From the NCBI RefSeq assembly GCF_004193775.1, contig NC_041005.1, positions 8,062,501-8,126,500 of the forward strand: 64,000 bases of DNA, given 5' to 3'. How positions within the stretch are numbered: position 1 is the stretch's first letter; the number at the start of each line of letters is the position of its first letter. The notes under the pieces were generated by a model. The model did not search any database. It was not told where the DNA came from and saw only the letters and a program-made list of their open reading frames with translations. The position numbers and the translations under genes were made by a program. Of this stretch, positions 62,551-64,000 are shown piece after piece. Origin of the DNA: Glycine soja (lineage: Eukaryota; Streptophyta; Magnoliopsida; Fabales; Fabaceae).

Positions 62551-64000
62551 TTATCTTATTTCCCCTTTTTGGAATGTTCCTATCTGCAAATGTCTTTCCT
62601 TTATATGTCCTTTTGTTAACAATTTTCCCACATTTTTTACAAACTGATTTAGACTGTCTTGACAGCTTAACCTGTTCATAGACTCATCATTTCTCTTGTT
62701 CCTTGCTTTCTTTGGTCTTCCAGGAGCTCTCCTCATCACTGGTGTTTGTAAATGAGGCCATAAGTTCAGTCCATTACATGGATAGACAATAAATGAATAT
62801 GTTGTCAACACAATAGATTTCCTGTCAAATGCAACAAAAAAACATATTCAATTCAAAACAATTATTGCAAAACAACAAATTAACAATATAACAATTACAG
62901 AAAACAACACCTGTAATAAGAAATGACACTAAGTTCAAGTTCAACACCATTGATCCACATGCATGCTATTGAATAAGTGTATAGAATTCCAGTTAACTCC
63001 CACTTTCTATAAGAACATGTCTGTTGTTTAAGATTGACAACAAATTTTTCTATGCCCTTTAACACCTCAAACAAAGACAAATCAACATCACTAGACCAAT
63101 GTGGTCGCCATGCTTTACATGCTTTTTTATTTTTTTCAATGATTTGTTGAACTTTGGGACAGATGGAACCCTCATACCTCATGAGGATAGTCCTTAACTT
63201 CACAATTCTAAAACTTATGTAAAATCGGATTCCCTCCAGTAGAGTAATAATTGGCTTGTCTCTGCACTCCATTATTACATTGTTGAATGCCTCACACATG
63301 TTATTGACATGCAAATCACATTTTGTGTTTACCTTAAAAGTAGATCTTGTCCAAGCAGCAGGGTTTAACCTTTCCAAATCCTTCCAAGCTTCTACATCAT
63401 AACTTTTAATTTGATTCATGGCCTTGTCCCAATCAGGGGTAGTTGTTGCTCGAGCTGCCATCCACATCAACTCTTTCATGTGTGCTCTTGGATACTTCTT
63501 CTTCCAATTACCATACAAATGTTTGACACACAGTCTATGTTCTACGTTATCGCCAAGCTCCTTGATTACCTCAACCAACCCATGAAAATAAAAGTGAATA
63601 AATTAAATTATAGTAACAATTAGATGCCCAACATAATTTTAATATTTACCTTTTGTTGGTTAGAAATGAAAGCCCAACATCCTTCCTAAATACCATCTAA
63701 GTCAGTTATCAAGAGATCAACAAACCACTTCTAAGATGAATAATTTTCAGATTCCACTACAGCATAAGCAATAGGAAACATTTGATTGTTTCCATCTTTA
63801 CCTACTGCAAACAACAATTGGCCACCATATTCTTCTTTCAGAAAGCAGCCATCCAATCCTATCAAAGGCCTGCAAGTGGTTGCAAATACACTCTTACAAG
63901 CCTCCAGGCATACATACATACGTTCAAACACAGGACCATGAGGAGTTAAGTCACATTTGATCTTCACAGTGTTGTTCTTGTTTTTTTCTGTTAGCTCCGC
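62551..64000 (-). pseudogene. MULE transposase, broken, 5' end outside window
   Basis: Minus-strand gene entering from beyond 64000. It reads PLIGLDGCFLKEEYGGQLL, the first catalytic Asp block of MULE transposases, and QMFPIAYAVVE. Then come in-frame stops at 63733-63731 and 63688-63686, then FISNQQKG. A splice donor lies at 63649, and coding resumes near 63575 (VEVIKELGDNVEHRLCVKHL) to an intron 62910-62822. The last exon has PGRPKKARNKRNDE. A worn CKKCGK zinc knuckle sits in the neighbouring frame. The expected second Asp (FMSDRQKG-type) is Asn. Stops, a lost catalytic residue and a doubtful acceptor near 63577 mark it as non-functional. Confidence 0.82.

Larger units (their letters stand above)
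60604..64000. mobile_element. Mutator-like element, partial (runs off window)
   Basis: The left end resembles the terminal repeat of legume MULEs: GGCAAAATTGTAAATTTGGTC, then repeated TTTTGGTCCCCC-style words to about 60725. Inside lie a plus-strand GRF zinc-finger ORF and a minus-strand MULE transposase. The right end is beyond 64000. Between them (about 61720-62290) are imperfect direct repeats. Confidence 0.75.

Overview
The window looks like legume nuclear DNA, most probably soybean (Glycine) or a close relative. That is inferred from the very AT-rich intergenic DNA, spliced genes with plant GT-AG introns, plant-only gene types (plastid-type phosphoglucose isomerase, plant D-type cyclin, PPR) and the style of the LTR and MULE repeats. 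No database search was possible. I see no bacterial operon, CRISPR array or rRNA, and no convincing tRNA gene.

Layout. About 1-4.9 kb is AT-rich spacer. A complete 14-exon gene for plastid glucose-6-phosphate isomerase lies on the minus strand at 4885-9615. A broken PPR gene lies on the minus strand at 11123-12997. A complete 4-exon 14-3-3 gene lies on the plus strand at 14530-16628. A complete 6-exon CutA gene lies on the minus strand at 18612-21655. From 22 to 33 kb there are only small palindromic elements, gene scraps and AT-rich DNA. A decayed Ty1/copia element lies on the minus strand at 33443-37978, and a solo LTR with a perfect target duplication at 39486-41162. A complete 6-exon D-type cyclin gene (CYCD2/4-like) lies on the plus strand at 44200-46118. 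Next come a 3.6-kb foldback transposon (46749-50351) and a smaller inverted-repeat element holding a GC-rich piece of possibly captured gene (50423-51179). A decayed chromovirus-type Ty3/gypsy element occupies 53778-60275 and is itself interrupted by an inserted LTR fragment (57954-59373). The right edge holds part of a Mutator-like element (60604 to beyond 64000) with a GRF zinc-finger ORF on plus and a broken MULE transposase on minus.

The four intact genes are ordinary single-copy-style plant genes (starch and glycolytic carbon partitioning, phosphopeptide-binding adaptor, CutA, G1/S cyclin). They are not an operon or a functional cluster. All exon joins were checked by hand and keep the reading frame: 615, 250, 173 and 352 residues. 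The unusual content is in the mobile DNA: the foldback element built of small TTTCGCCA...TGGCGAAA palindromes, nested retroelements with readable target duplications, a duplicated splice acceptor plus transposon in the CutA intron, and the GRF-carrying MULE. I found no clear evidence for a wholly new biological system.
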